Shown here: positions 19,099 to 29,185 of the stretch, piece by piece
How positions within the stretch are numbered: position 1 is the stretch's first letter
How the letters are laid out: every line of letters starts with the position of its first letter
Assembly (NCBI GenBank): GCA_934796775.1
Contig: CAKVPH010000002.1
Coordinates: 62,001 to 126,000 of the forward strand
Length of the DNA: 64,000 bases
Direction: 5' to 3'
DNA from: an uncultured Clostridia bacterium
GTDB lineage: Bacteria; Bacillota; Clostridia; Christensenellales; Borkfalkiaceae
Made by a program: the position numbers and the translations under genes
The notes under the pieces: generated by a model
What the model was told of the DNA's origin: nothing
Seen by the model: the letters and a program-made list of their open reading frames with translations, nothing else
Databases searched by the model: none

Positions 19099-20517
19099 AT
19101 GAAGAAAAAGATAATCAGTATGTTAATGGCATGTTCAATGCTGTTTGGCGCAGGTTGTATAACCGATACGCCGAATTCAAGCGGGCAGGGCAAGTCTTTA
19201 AATCCCGAAGATTATGTTTCAACTGAAAAATTTATAACCATTGCGGACGTACCGCCTCATCCCGTAAACGAGCTTGAAGATTATCTAAATCTTGGATTTT
19301 CAGGCTATATTTTAACCGAAGATCACGTAAAGTTTACCGAGAACGGAACAATTACGAACGGTTATAAAAATGCGCTTGATAGTTTAAAAAATAAGGGGCT
19401 TGACGTTTATATCCGCAACCAGTATAACGATCCCGATTATTTTGTGAACAGCGACACAAGTCAGCGCACGCAATTTAACGCAGGCGGCACTACAGAACCT
19501 TACGTTATTCCCGAAAGAAACATTACAACCGAGTTTAAAGAATATCCGCAGGTAAAGGGCTTTTATATGTCCGACGAACCCGATTATGATAAACTCAGCA
19601 AATACGGAAAGATAATCGACTGGTACAATACCTACTATTCCGATACCTATTTTCATATGAACCTGCTCCCGAGTTACGCTAGCCAACAGCATTTTTCAGG
19701 ACACGGATATTCCGGTTACGTTCAGGCATATATTTCCGAAATAGTAGAAAAAGTAAAAGGGAAAAAGAGCATTTGTCTTGATAATTATCCTTTCGCCCTT
19801 GCACAGCCCGGGCAAGTTCGTTCATCGTATTTAAGCGATATTTTGCTTATAGCAAACACCGCAAAAGCTTATAACGACAAAGTTGCCGATGCCGATAAAG
19901 CATATATGGGTATCTGTATTCAAACGTTTAAAAGCGCAAATTTATCCGATATAACAACGTCCGCACAGGTTTCGTTCCAACTTCTTACGGGAATGGCTGT
20001 CGGATCTAAAATGTACGAATATTTCCTTTACGGCTCCGGCATGGGCATGTACGGAATTATGACCAACGGCGAAAAGCGCATTTACGACTATGTAAAAACA
20101 GCAAACGATAAATATCTCGGATTTGAAAAAGTCTTGAATGCATTCAACTGGCAGGGACTTATGACCATAAGCGCCGAAAACGAGTCCGACAGCGAAAACG
20201 CCGAAACGTTTGAAACTATTTCGGATATAACTTTAAAAGAAACGGGCGCGTTATCTCTTAAAAAATCTTCATCAAGGCTCGATATGATAGTCGGCGCCTT
20301 TAAAAAAGGAAACACCGACGGATATCTTGCGGTAAATTACTCTTATCCCGGTGCAGGCAAGACTAACACTGCAAAACTGCACTTTGCAAATTGCTCCACT
20401 GCTCTTGTGTATACGGGAACCGAAAACGGAATGAAAGTCGAAAGCGTAAAGCTAATCGACGGAACTTTAAGGCTTAATCTTGCCGCAGGCGAAGGCGCAT
20501 TCATTATTCCCGCATAA
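19099..20517 (+). CDS. DEP-motif putative glycosidase, lipoprotein
   Basis: 472 residues. Lipobox FGAGC anchors it at Cys20; AAGGAGC precedes the ATG. The motif FYMSDEP places D159-E160-P161 as in the three paralogues, followed by HMNLLPSY (N-L-L-P), LDNYPFAL (D-x-Y-P) and a GMAVGSKMYEYF stretch in place of GAKGI-x-x-F. A C-terminal beta domain (GYLAVNYSYPGAGKTN to AGEGAFIIPA) matches the paralogues. The barrel and DEP motif point to a glycosidase acting outside the membrane, trimming glycan for the importer encoded next. No CAZy family is recognised, and a conserved second catalytic carboxylate is not obvious, so hydrolase activity is inferred. Confidence 0.8.
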   Translation: MKKKIISMLMACSMLFGAGCITDTPNSSGQGKSLNPEDYVSTEKFITIADVPPHPVNELEDYLNLGFSGYILTEDHVKFTENGTITNGYKNALDSLKNKGLDVYIRNQYNDPDYFVNSDTSQRTQFNAGGTTEPYVIPERNITTEFKEYPQVKGFYMSDEPDYDKLSKYGKIIDWYNTYYSDTYFHMNLLPSYASQQHFSGHGYSGYVQAYISEIVEKVKGKKSICLDNYPFALAQPGQVRSSYLSDILLIANTAKAYNDKVADADKAYMGICIQTFKSANLSDITTSAQVSFQLLTGMAVGSKMYEYFLYGSGMGMYGIMTNGEKRIYDYVKTANDKYLGFEKVLNAFNWQGLMTISAENESDSENAETFETISDITLKETGALSLKKSSSRLDMIVGAFKKGNTDGYLAVNYSYPGAGKTNTAKLHFANCSTALVYTGTENGMKVESVKLIDGTLRLNLAAGEGAFIIPA

Positions 20518-20530
20518 CGGACAAAAAAAC

Positions 20531-20566
20531 AAAAAAGTGCGGCTATAAGTCGATTATCGATACTTT
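20531..20566 (-). repeat. Dispersed 36-bp element, copy A
   Basis: On the minus strand it reads AAAGTATCGATAATCGAC, then TTATAGCC and GCACTTTTTT. It aligns with copies at 20601-20635, 37311-37345 and 55605-55640. Ends AAAGT and ACTTT are inverted, and TCGATAATCGA inside it is palindromic. It lies before a permease gene. Confidence 0.8.
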
Positions 20567-20600
20567 GCTTGAATTTTCGCGTTTTTATATATAAAACGGC

Positions 20601-20635
20601 AAAAAGTGTGGCTATAAGTTCATTATCGCAACTTT
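20601..20635 (-). repeat. Dispersed 36-bp element, copy B
   Basis: Second copy, 70 bp from copy A in the same orientation, giving a tandem pair between the DEP-motif lipoprotein gene and the permease. On the minus strand it reads AAAGTTGCGATAATGAAC, then TTATAGCC and ACACTTTTT. Confidence 0.8.
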
Positions 20636-20663
20636 CATAAAAATCAAGATACTTTTTAAAATT

Positions 20664-21572
20664 ATGGAAAAACAAACTAATAAACGGCGCAAAATGACAA
20701 AAGCGAGAAAAATCGTTTTGATATTTTGCTATATAATGCTTATACCCGCGGCATGGGAAATGATAAGGTATTTGGTAGTAAATATCGGTTCTGTTCTTAT
20801 GGCGTTCACGTTAGGCGATATAGGCAAATCGTCGCTCACGCTCAGCAATTTCGAGCGATTATTTGCCGAACTTTCAAGTCCGGACAGTATTTTATATTCC
20901 GCGTTTTTTAACACGATGAAATATTTTCTGCTTGGGCTTTTAAAGATATTTATATCATATCTTATAGCGTTTTTCCTTTTCAAAAAACTTGCGGGGTATA
21001 AGTTTTTCAGATTTTTCTTTTTCCTGCCAAGCGTAATAGCTCCCGTAATATCGGTTACTATATTTATGGGCGTGGTAGAAAAATACGGACCGTTGTGGGA
21101 AATAATGAAACTTGTTTTCAATATTGAATACGAAGAGTTTTCTACTAACCCCGCCACGGCAACAAACCTTATTTTAACGTACGTCGCATTGTCGGGTTTT
21201 GGTATGAATTATCTTATAATGCTCGGCGCGATGAACCGAATTCCCGAAGAATATTTCGAAGCGGCGGCTTTGGACGGCTGCACTCCCGTAAGAGAGTTTT
21301 TCAGCATAATATCACCGCTTGTGTGGGAAACGCTTTCAACTCTTCTGATATTGCACTTTACGCAGATTTTTATGGCGAGCGGCCCCATACTGTATTTTAC
21401 CGAAGGCGCATATAACACGTTTACGCTTGCTTTCTGGATATTCAACGAGGTAAGGGGAGCTTCATACAATTATCCGTCGGCAGTAGGGTTATTCTTTACG
21501 GTTATAGCTCTGCCTATAGTTTTCGGAATAAGATTTATAATGAATAAAATCAATCCGGAGGTGTCTTACTGA
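20664..21572 (+). CDS. Sugar ABC transporter permease, MalF type
   Basis: 302 residues with about six membrane segments after a basic cytoplasmic N-terminus. EAA loop YFEAAALDGCTPVREFFSII. It belongs to the CUT1 carbohydrate importers. No clear ribosome binding site is seen before the ATG; an alternative ATG at 20694 has none either. The upstream 146 bp contain the tandem pair of the dispersed element. It shares one base with the next permease gene (TGATG). Confidence 0.9.
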   Translation: MEKQTNKRRKMTKARKIVLIFCYIMLIPAAWEMIRYLVVNIGSVLMAFTLGDIGKSSLTLSNFERLFAELSSPDSILYSAFFNTMKYFLLGLLKIFISYLIAFFLFKKLAGYKFFRFFFFLPSVIAPVISVTIFMGVVEKYGPLWEIMKLVFNIEYEEFSTNPATATNLILTYVALSGFGMNYLIMLGAMNRIPEEYFEAAALDGCTPVREFFSIISPLVWETLSTLLILHFTQIFMASGPILYFTEGAYNTFTLAFWIFNEVRGASYNYPSAVGLFFTVIALPIVFGIRFIMNKINPEVSY

Positions 21573-22429
21573 TGATAAAAGCAAAAAGACGTTTCCGTAC
21601 AAGTCCGTTAAGAATTATAGTTTTCGCTATATTCTGCATTTACGTTTTAGTAATAGCCGTCCCGTATTTATGGGCGATAGTTTGCTCGTTAAAAACCCGG
21701 TACGAATATAACGAAGCACCCATTTTCGATTTTCCTAAAAATCCGATGTTTATAAACTATGCAAAAGCCTGGACGGAGCTTGCCGCCGAAGATACCAGCG
21801 TTTTAAGCATGTTTTTCAACAGTATATGGTATGCCGTCGGCAGAAGCGTTTTCGGCATTATGTTTTCGTCAATGGCGGCATACGTTGTTGCAAGGTACGA
21901 TTTTCCGGGTAAAAAATTCGTTTACGGCTTTGCAATCGTCACCATGATGCTTCCCGTAATGGGAACTATGGCAAGCGGACTTAAATTTGCGCACGCAATA
22001 GGCACTTACGATTCGCCTTTGTTCGTAATTTTAAACGCAACCACGTTAAGCGGCGGTTTCATTATTTTATACAGTACCTTCAAAACGTTAAGCTGGGGCT
22101 ATGCCGAAGCCGCTTTTATAGACGGTGCGGGGCATTTCAGAACGTATTTTACCATTATGTTGCCGCAAATAATATCACCGCTTTGCGCTTTGGTTTTATC
22201 CGAGTTTATAGTAATGTGGACGGATGCGGACACTCCGCTTATTTACTTTCCTCATTTGCCTACTCTTGCATACGGACTGTATCTGTATCAGGACGTAGTA
22301 AAAAAGACTTTACAGTACCCGATTTTTTATGCCGGACTGATAACCTGCATGATCCCCACTTTAACGCTGTACGCAATCTTTCAGAAGAACCTGATGGATA
22401 TACAGATGGGCGGCGGACTTAAAGGCTGA
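21572..22429 (+). CDS. Sugar ABC transporter permease, MalG type
   Basis: 285 residues with six predicted membrane segments. EAA loop YAEAAFIDGAGHFRTYFTIM; C-terminus FQKNLMDIQMGGGLKG as in other MalG-like proteins. Its start codon overlaps the previous stop. It closely resembles the 53340-54221 permease (both have AEAAF-x-DGAGHF and a GGLKG end), showing that the second and third importers are related to each other more than to the LplB-type first one. Confidence 0.92.
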   Translation: MIKAKRRFRTSPLRIIVFAIFCIYVLVIAVPYLWAIVCSLKTRYEYNEAPIFDFPKNPMFINYAKAWTELAAEDTSVLSMFFNSIWYAVGRSVFGIMFSSMAAYVVARYDFPGKKFVYGFAIVTMMLPVMGTMASGLKFAHAIGTYDSPLFVILNATTLSGGFIILYSTFKTLSWGYAEAAFIDGAGHFRTYFTIMLPQIISPLCALVLSEFIVMWTDADTPLIYFPHLPTLAYGLYLYQDVVKKTLQYPIFYAGLITCMIPTLTLYAIFQKNLMDIQMGGGLKG

Positions 22430-22509
22430 TAAAAAGCCGATTTCAGACAAATAACGATTTCGGCTAAAAAAATACAAAAATATAAAATATCGTATAAGGA
22501 GAAAAAGTT

Positions 22510-24141
22510 ATGAAAAAGATTTTTTCGGCAATCGTATCCGTGTGTATGGCAGTTGGTTTTATGGCTTCCTGCACGACGGGCGGAGATCAGAGCGGAAAGG
22601 ACGATAAAAATTATTCGTCGCGTCCCGTTCAGTTTGAGTTCAGTTACTACAAGGGCGGCTACGGCTCCGATTATTTAAAAGCCGTCACCGAAGATTATAT
22701 GGATAACGTTGCAACCGACGTATACATAAAACTTCGCCCGAGTTCAAGTAACGTTACCGCGCAAGCAAATATTTCTGCAGGCGTAGGCGCAAGCGATTTG
22801 CATCAGATCGAATACGGCATGTTCGACATGAAATCCAGCCTTGAAGACATTTCCGACGTTTACGAAATGACCGTTTACGGCGAAAACGTAAAAGTAAAAG
22901 ACAAAATCAACCCCGAAATGCTTGATTTTTATAAAGAAGGCGGCAAATACTACCAAATCGATTTCAATAAAAAATCGGGTTGGAACTGGGTGTATAACGA
23001 TTCCGTTTTAAAAGCCGCGCTCGGCGATAATTACGTTTTACCCAAAACTACCGACGAATTTTTCAAAATGGGCGACGAGCTTTACAAAAAAGGCGTATAT
23101 TTAACCGCAGGCGCGCTTAAAGATACGCAGGGCGGCGAATATCTCCATTACGTTTTCAACGGATGGTTTGCACAGATGTTAGGTGCCGAAACAAACGAAA
23201 AATATTTTAACGGTTATACCAAAAATGCCGACGGCGAATGGGTTTTCTGTAAAGATAATCCCCAGATGATAACCGATAACAGAGCTTCTATCGAAGCCGT
23301 TTACGCCGTAGCCGAAAAGCTTTTAAAAAGACAGGCTTCGGGACAGTATCTGCATAAAGAAAGTGCTTCGTTTGAATACAAGGATCTCGATAAAGTATTT
23401 TATGGCGGAAAGTTCAACCGTCAGACGGTAGCTCGTTTCGGCTTTGCGTATATCGGCGAATGGCTCGAACGCGAAGTTTCCGAATTTTTTGAAGACGGAT
23501 CTTTAACTCAGAAAGAGCAGGGCATAAAAGCCATGAAACTCCCCGTAATAAGCGCAATAATAAGCCGCACGCCTACAATCAACGATGACGCTGCGTTGTC
23601 AAAAGTAGTAGACTATGTAGACGGCAATCTTGCATCTCTTCCAGAAGGCGTAAGCGAAGCCGACGCCGAAATTATCAAAGAAGCAAGAAACATGGTCGTT
23701 AAAAACATATGCAACCAACTTGTAATTCCAAAAACTGCTAAAAATAAAGACGCAATCAAAAAATTCATTGCATACCTTTGCTCCGAGCGCGCACAGAAAA
23801 TCGCGGCAAAAGCAGCTTCCGGCACGGCAATGCTTCCTTACGGATACATTCCTACCGATAAGGACATGGGCTTTACTATTTCCGATTATATCAAGAGCGT
23901 TGCAAAGGTTTCCGACGTAAAAACCATGGTATCCGTCGATTCCGCACATCTTAATTCCATTCTTGTACAGGTTTCTTATCTTACCTGGTATTACGATAAA
24001 AAGAACCCTGCAAAGAGTATAGCAAAGGATATTTACGGCGGCTCTTATACTTCCGTTTCGGAAATATACGACAGCACTTACAGTAATTTCAATCGTAGTT
24101 GGGCAAATTTCATCAAAGCTTACGAAGAAAAGACTAAATAA
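22510..24141 (+). CDS. Extracellular solute-binding lipoprotein for sugar importer
   Basis: 543 residues. Lipobox FMASC (Cys21), AAGGAG before the ATG. The chain shows the family 1 pattern: an early binding-domain stretch (DVYIKLRPSSSNVTAQANIS), LPKTTDEFFKMGDELYKKG, and the C-terminal VIPKTAKNKDAIKKFIAYLC with AKAASGTAMLPYGY. It is anchored outside the cell and should feed the two permeases just upstream. At 22748-22757 the coding sequence contains GTAACGTTAC, the core of the LacI operators of the first operon; this is probably chance. Confidence 0.88.
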   Translation: MKKIFSAIVSVCMAVGFMASCTTGGDQSGKDDKNYSSRPVQFEFSYYKGGYGSDYLKAVTEDYMDNVATDVYIKLRPSSSNVTAQANISAGVGASDLHQIEYGMFDMKSSLEDISDVYEMTVYGENVKVKDKINPEMLDFYKEGGKYYQIDFNKKSGWNWVYNDSVLKAALGDNYVLPKTTDEFFKMGDELYKKGVYLTAGALKDTQGGEYLHYVFNGWFAQMLGAETNEKYFNGYTKNADGEWVFCKDNPQMITDNRASIEAVYAVAEKLLKRQASGQYLHKESASFEYKDLDKVFYGGKFNRQTVARFGFAYIGEWLEREVSEFFEDGSLTQKEQGIKAMKLPVISAIISRTPTINDDAALSKVVDYVDGNLASLPEGVSEADAEIIKEARNMVVKNICNQLVIPKTAKNKDAIKKFIAYLCSERAQKIAAKAASGTAMLPYGYIPTDKDMGFTISDYIKSVAKVSDVKTMVSVDSAHLNSILVQVSYLTWYYDKKNPAKSIAKDIYGGSYTSVSEIYDSTYSNFNRSWANFIKAYEEKTK

Positions 24142-24150
24142 TATTTTTAT

Positions 24151-24179
24151 GCGTTAAAAATGCGCTAATCTTTTTGCGC
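24151..24179 (+). other. Weak intercistronic hairpin
   Basis: GCGTTAAAAA (24151-24160) can pair with TTTTTGCGC (24171-24179) with one bulge. It lies between the binding-protein gene and the giant surface lipoprotein and could stabilise the upstream message. Low confidence. Confidence 0.3.
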
Positions 24180-24206
24180 GTTATAAAAAATATGGGAGGA
24201 AAATCT

Positions 24207-27200
24207 ATGAATTTTAAAAGCTTAAAACTAAAAAGAGCGATAATCGCCGTTTTATGCGTATTAACGTCGCTCTTTGCATCGTTTGCGCTTATAGCTTGTC
24301 AGACCGACTATCCGTCGTCAAGCGGCAAAAAGTATGAAGAAGGCTATCGGATAGTTTTAGACGAATCGCTTGAAAACGGCGCGGAGTTCGATTATGCGCC
24401 CGAAATCTCTCTGCCTGGCGCAGTGGTTAAAGACAAAAACGGCGAAACCGTTTCTTACGAAATCGAGTACAGAGTAACCGATTCCGAAAATAAAACGGTA
24501 ACAAGTCAATACAGTTCGTTCGCTTTAAAACCGGGCGGATACACAATTACTTATTATTATAACGAGCAGTTAAAGCTTGATATAACGTTCAAAGTAACCG
24601 ACAAAGTTGCTCCGGTAATTTCCTTTAGAGACGTACCTAACGATTTGTTCGTAGGTGTAGACGAAAACGGCTTTTTGCCGCATATCGATATCGAAGACGC
24701 GTCAGAAGTCGAAACCGAAGTCAAGCTTGAATTTGCCGCATTCGGCGGTGAAAAGCAAGAAGTTGAATACCAAAAGATGAACGACAGTTTTGCCGTTACA
24801 ACTCCGGGCGTATTCACTTTCACCGTTACCGCAACCGATAAAAGCGGCAACCGGGCTACAAAGAGCGTCGGTTGGATCGCAAAAGATCCTGCCTGGACGG
24901 ATTCCGCTTTGGAAAGCGGTTATTATTCCGATTTTGGTGAAGAAGCTTACCTTAACACCGTAAAATCCGGCGATATAAACAAATACTGGACGACGACGGA
25001 CTATACGCAGGAATGGCTTGAAAGTTTTGAAGGCGCAAACGGCGTATTAAAACTCGGTCTTTCCTTTACCGATACGCAGAATACTTCCATTGCGTTAAAA
25101 CTTTCAAAACCCATTAAATGGGCTGATTTAAAAGGCAAATATATACTTGCCAAAGTTTACGTTCAGGGCGAAGGACTTGAAAATTATTTCGGTTTTGGCG
25201 GCAATCAGAAGATTCAGTTTGAAAATGAATTATCCGCGGCAACCGAGAAAAAATCTCCTCTTGTAACGGGCAAATGGGTAACTTACGCGCTTGACTGCGA
25301 CAGAGCGATCGCTCTTAAAATGTACAGTGACGCAAACGACGATAAAGACAATCCTGCTTCGGATATAGAACAAATTCAGTTCTGCTTTACAAGAAGCGAT
25401 AAAACTCTTGCGAGAATGTATCTGTATTTAGACGGTATTTCCGTTGCGGAAAAGCTTCCCGCGGTTGAAAACGTAAAAGCCGAAAACGGCGTTTTAAGCT
25501 GGACTGAAAACAAGAGCGCAAGCGCATACAGAGTAAACGTAAACGGAACCGAGATCGTAACCAAGGAAATACAGGTTACGTTAAGCCAGACTAAAGGTTA
25601 TGCTTTCGTATCCGCAATCGGCGACGATAAACTGTATATCGAATCCGACAAATCGATTGCAGTATTCGGTCTTACCGTAAAAGAAGGCGAATACGCTTCG
25701 TTTGACGATCCGCTTTATGAATATCTTGTTGATGACGACGTAAACGTAGGCAGTGAAACTTCGGGTTACAAACCCACAAGTTTAAGCGTAAAATACGACC
25801 AAACTAACCAAAAACTTGCCGCTGTAGTCGGTAAGGGCAGTTGGGGACTTTGCACTGCTTTGGCGTTAAGACTTCCCGCAAAGGTAAACGTATCGGGCGT
25901 AAATACTATTTCTTTAGGCATGACCGTTGATATTCCTGCGGGTATGTGCAACGAAATTCAGATTTTTAACTACGCACATACAAAACAACTCGGCAAAATC
26001 ACCGTTGAAAGCGGTGTTACGCGTTATTTTATCGACGTTTCCGGTATAGACGAACTCAGCGGCTTCCAGTTTGTTTATTTGAATAAAGTAAACGGAAAAA
26101 ATCAGGATATGGGCGAAAACAAGCTTACGTTCACGTTTGATTATATCGTACCCGTTACTAAACTTTCCGCTCCCGCTATAACTGTAGATAACGAAGACGG
26201 AAGCGTTTGGTGGGACGAAGTGGAACACGCAACCGGCTATGAAATCACCTTAAACGAAGAAACTCATTATATCGAAACAACATCTTACACGTTACCTTCC
26301 GGCAGCGGAACGGTTAAAGTTAAGGCAGTGGGCGACGATATAGCATACTTCGATTCCGAAGAATCGTTCGCAATTTACGGTCTTAAAGCGCGCGACGGGG
26401 AATATGCGTCGTTTAACAGCGACCTTTACGATTATCTCGTATCTGCCGACGTCAAACTCGAAGATAATAACGCGTCAATGGGATACACGCCCGTTTCGCT
26501 CACAAATACTTACGAAAACGGCAAGTTTACCACGGTAGTAGGTAAAGGCGCGTGGGGCATATGCACCGCGGTGGCGGTAAGATTCCCGAATAAGGTAAAC
26601 TTAAACGGCGTTAAATACTTAGTGCTTGGTATGAACGTCACTATCGAAAGCGAATGTAAAACGCTCAGAGTATGGTCGCTTGAAAATCGCGTTCAACTTG
26701 GCGAAATTACCGTTTCGGAAGGCAAAACTCAATACGTTCTCGATTTATCGGGTAACAACTTCGGCGAAATCACGGGTATCGAATTTATCTATCTTAACAG
26801 AGTAGACGGCAACAATATCGATATAGGCGAAAGAAAAATTACATTCTCGTTCGATTATATTGCGCCTGCTGTTAAGCTCGGCTCGCCCGCACTTGCTATC
26901 GATGCCGAAAACGGAAAAGTTAAATGGGACGCAGTTGATAACGCATGCGGATACGTTGTAAAAGTAAACGACGGAGCAGAAGTAGAACTTGACGCTTCCG
27001 TTACGGAATATGCATATCCCGCAGGAGCTTCCGGCACGGTTACCGTATACGCTAAAGGTAACGGCAAAACTATATTTAACGGTGACACGGCTTCAATTCG
27101 TTTTGACTCCAGAACTATATTAGAAAACGTTACGGGTATAACCGTAAGCGGAAACGTTCTTTCGTGGTCGGCTGTTACGGATGCTGTCGGTTATGTTGTA

Positions 27201-29096
27201 AGAATCAACGGCGCAGAAAGCGAAGTTTTCGATGCAACCTCTTATATCATTACAACAAAAGGCTATCTCGAAACAGAAGTTAAAGCCGTAGGCGACGGCG
27301 TTGCTACTGTAGACGGCGAATATACCCTTGCATGCACGGGCGACTTCTTTCTTGAAGACGGATACCTTGCAAATTATATAAACGGCTATGAAAAGCTCAT
27401 GGATACCGTAGTTCCCTCGGTTGTCGTAGAATATGTCGAAAAAGGCGAATTCAGCAGCGAATATAAGCAAGACGAAGGCGTTGCCGTTACGGTAGCAGAT
27501 TTGTGGAACGGCGGCACATGTACTGCGTTCAGAATCAGATTTGCAAACGATATATCGGGTAAAGGCGGCAAATACGTTTTAAAATACAAAGTCACAACTA
27601 CTGAAGGCAATCCCGTCTCGTTTGAAAAGTTCAGAGTTATCGATGCCGACGGAAAAGGCTGGATGTACGAAAAGCTTGACGTTACGTTCGACGGATCGTG
27701 GCAATATCTTACTTTAGACATCACCGACGCGGCTAAAAACGGTTTGGTTTATGTATTTAACGGCTCTTCGTCAAGCAGTATCACGTTTACGCTCGGATAT
27801 CTTGCAAGCGAAGTAAAACTCGATAAAATATCTGAAATTCGCGTTGATAACGCAAATAAAACCATTTCGTGGGATGCTGTTGAAAACGCAAGTTTTTACG
27901 CAATAATAAAGGACGGCGAAATAGTAGACCATACGACCGAACTCTCGTATGATTGCAGCGAATTAGGCGCGTTTACAACTCTCGGCGTTATACCGGAAGG
28001 TATCGGCAGATTCATAAGCGGCGACGCAGAATATGCAAGCATAACTCTTGACGGAACCGACTGGATTGAGTTAAAGGGTATGTTGAAAGTCGAAAAAATT
28101 TCTTGGGCAAATAAAGATTTGATTCAGGTTAAATTTGCGTCGGCAACGGAATACGCAAGAGATACTCAGCTTAAAGCAGGCAGCTTTATTATAACCGTAA
28201 ACGGAAAAGCGTTCGTCGTTACCGATGCTTACGCTACCGACGACAATACAAAAATCAATATTTACGGTGCGTTTTCAACGCTCGTAAAAGGCGACGTTCT
28301 GCGCATCGAATCAGGCACTACATTAAGCGGAAACGGCATGGTTTACGGCGTGTCCGGCGGTTATACTGCAATTTTTGCAGGCGAAGCGAACGACGGATAC
28401 GGCACTTACAACTGGTGCGCCGTTTCAGGCGAACTCTCGTTTGCAAAAACCGACTGGTCACAGGCCGGCACAATTCAAATCGTGTTTGACAATATAAACG
28501 AAGCCGATCAGACTGTATTTGACGCAAGCGGCGTAAAAGCGTTTGCAAACGGAACGGCTTTAACGTTCGGCGAAATAAGATGGCATTCATCGGTTAAAAA
28601 ACTCGCGCTTTCGTTTGGTCAACCGCAGGCGGACGAATTCTACGGAGTACCCGTAATTACCATAAAGAGCGGTTCGTTTATATCTGTTTCGGGTAAAGCG
28701 TACGTCTTTAATAAAGACTATATGCTCGCTTACAGTTCCGTTCATGACAGATGGAGTTTAGTTTCTACGCCCGAAACGGTAGCCGTATCTTGGCCCGAAA
28801 ACTCAGGTTCAATTCAGCTGAGATTCGATCGCGATTTATGGGACGGCGACGTATCGGTTGATGCAAGCCACATGAACGTTTTATCCAACGGTATACAAAT
28901 TGTTGTTAACGCGTTAAAAGATTCGCCCGCGCATATTCGTATTCAGGGTGCGTTTTCAACCGCAACAACCGAAGAATACAGCGTTCCTACGCTCGTAATA
29001 AAAGCGGGATCGATAGCTATGCTGCACAACACGTCGATACTTTTTGACCGTGACATAACTTTCGTCTGGAACGGCGAAAAATGGACCATGGCTTAA
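24207..29096 (+). CDS. Giant modular surface lipoprotein (CBM-like and FN3-like repeats)
   Basis: 1629 residues from the ATG at 24207, chosen because GGGAGG (24194-24199) precedes it. Lipobox ALIAC (Cys31). Modules in order: an Ig/cadherin-like region about 60-230 (FTFTVTATDKSGNRATKS), a CBM-like domain about 235-410, then alternating FN3-like units (about 413, 651, 890, 973, 1206; typical W-x-x-V-x-x-A-x-G-Y) and larger CBM-like units (about 488-650, 724-890, 1050-1200; GEYASF-x-x-x-LY-x-YLV). From about 1286 to the end come three related beta repeats. No catalytic motif is visible. It probably captures polysaccharide at the cell surface for the importer encoded upstream. It lies in the same operon as GH78, but its glycan is unknown. 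Confidence 0.85.
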   Translation: MNFKSLKLKRAIIAVLCVLTSLFASFALIACQTDYPSSSGKKYEEGYRIVLDESLENGAEFDYAPEISLPGAVVKDKNGETVSYEIEYRVTDSENKTVTSQYSSFALKPGGYTITYYYNEQLKLDITFKVTDKVAPVISFRDVPNDLFVGVDENGFLPHIDIEDASEVETEVKLEFAAFGGEKQEVEYQKMNDSFAVTTPGVFTFTVTATDKSGNRATKSVGWIAKDPAWTDSALESGYYSDFGEEAYLNTVKSGDINKYWTTTDYTQEWLESFEGANGVLKLGLSFTDTQNTSIALKLSKPIKWADLKGKYILAKVYVQGEGLENYFGFGGNQKIQFENELSAATEKKSPLVTGKWVTYALDCDRAIALKMYSDANDDKDNPASDIEQIQFCFTRSDKTLARMYLYLDGISVAEKLPAVENVKAENGVLSWTENKSASAYRVNVNGTEIVTKEIQVTLSQTKGYAFVSAIGDDKLYIESDKSIAVFGLTVKEGEYASFDDPLYEYLVDDDVNVGSETSGYKPTSLSVKYDQTNQKLAAVVGKGSWGLCTALALRLPAKVNVSGVNTISLGMTVDIPAGMCNEIQIFNYAHTKQLGKITVESGVTRYFIDVSGIDELSGFQFVYLNKVNGKNQDMGENKLTFTFDYIVPVTKLSAPAITVDNEDGSVWWDEVEHATGYEITLNEETHYIETTSYTLPSGSGTVKVKAVGDDIAYFDSEESFAIYGLKARDGEYASFNSDLYDYLVSADVKLEDNNASMGYTPVSLTNTYENGKFTTVVGKGAWGICTAVAVRFPNKVNLNGVKYLVLGMNVTIESECKTLRVWSLENRVQLGEITVSEGKTQYVLDLSGNNFGEITGIEFIYLNRVDGNNIDIGERKITFSFDYIAPAVKLGSPALAIDAENGKVKWDAVDNACGYVVKVNDGAEVELDASVTEYAYPAGASGTVTVYAKGNGKTIFNGDTASIRFDSRTILENVTGITVSGNVLSWSAVTDAVGYVVRINGAESEVFDATSYIITTKGYLETEVKAVGDGVATVDGEYTLACTGDFFLEDGYLANYINGYEKLMDTVVPSVVVEYVEKGEFSSEYKQDEGVAVTVADLWNGGTCTAFRIRFANDISGKGGKYVLKYKVTTTEGNPVSFEKFRVIDADGKGWMYEKLDVTFDGSWQYLTLDITDAAKNGLVYVFNGSSSSSITFTLGYLASEVKLDKISEIRVDNANKTISWDAVENASFYAIIKDGEIVDHTTELSYDCSELGAFTTLGVIPEGIGRFISGDAEYASITLDGTDWIELKGMLKVEKISWANKDLIQVKFASATEYARDTQLKAGSFIITVNGKAFVVTDAYATDDNTKINIYGAFSTLVKGDVLRIESGTTLSGNGMVYGVSGGYTAIFAGEANDGYGTYNWCAVSGELSFAKTDWSQAGTIQIVFDNINEADQTVFDASGVKAFANGTALTFGEIRWHSSVKKLALSFGQPQADEFYGVPVITIKSGSFISVSGKAYVFNKDYMLAYSSVHDRWSLVSTPETVAVSWPENSGSIQLRFDRDLWDGDVSVDASHMNVLSNGIQIVVNALKDSPAHIRIQGAFSTATTEEYSVPTLVIKAGSIAMLHNTSILFDRDITFVWNGEKWTMA

Positions 29097-29126
29097 AAAT
29101 TAAGCGTAAAATAAAAGCAAATATAT

Positions 29127-29166
29127 AAAAAACGGAGTAATCGTTAAAAAGATTGCTCCGTTTTTT
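29127..29166. terminator. Bidirectional terminator
   Basis: A 12-bp stem (29131-29142 with 29151-29162, one wobble), 8-base loop, A-run on the left and T-run on the right. It separates the giant lipoprotein gene from the convergent helicase gene. Confidence 0.85.
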
Positions 29167-29185
29167 GATTTTTATTTTTGTTGTT

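Noticed and set aside
22435..22465. AGCCGA/TCGGCT inverted repeat between the second permease pair and the binding-protein gene
   Set aside because: Six base pairs with a 19-base loop and an A-run after it; not reliable as a terminator or regulator site.
22748..22757. GTAACGTTAC inside the second binding-protein gene, identical to the core of the LacI operators
   Set aside because: Only the 10-bp core matches, the flanking bases do not, and it lies well inside a coding region of a different operon. Probably chance.
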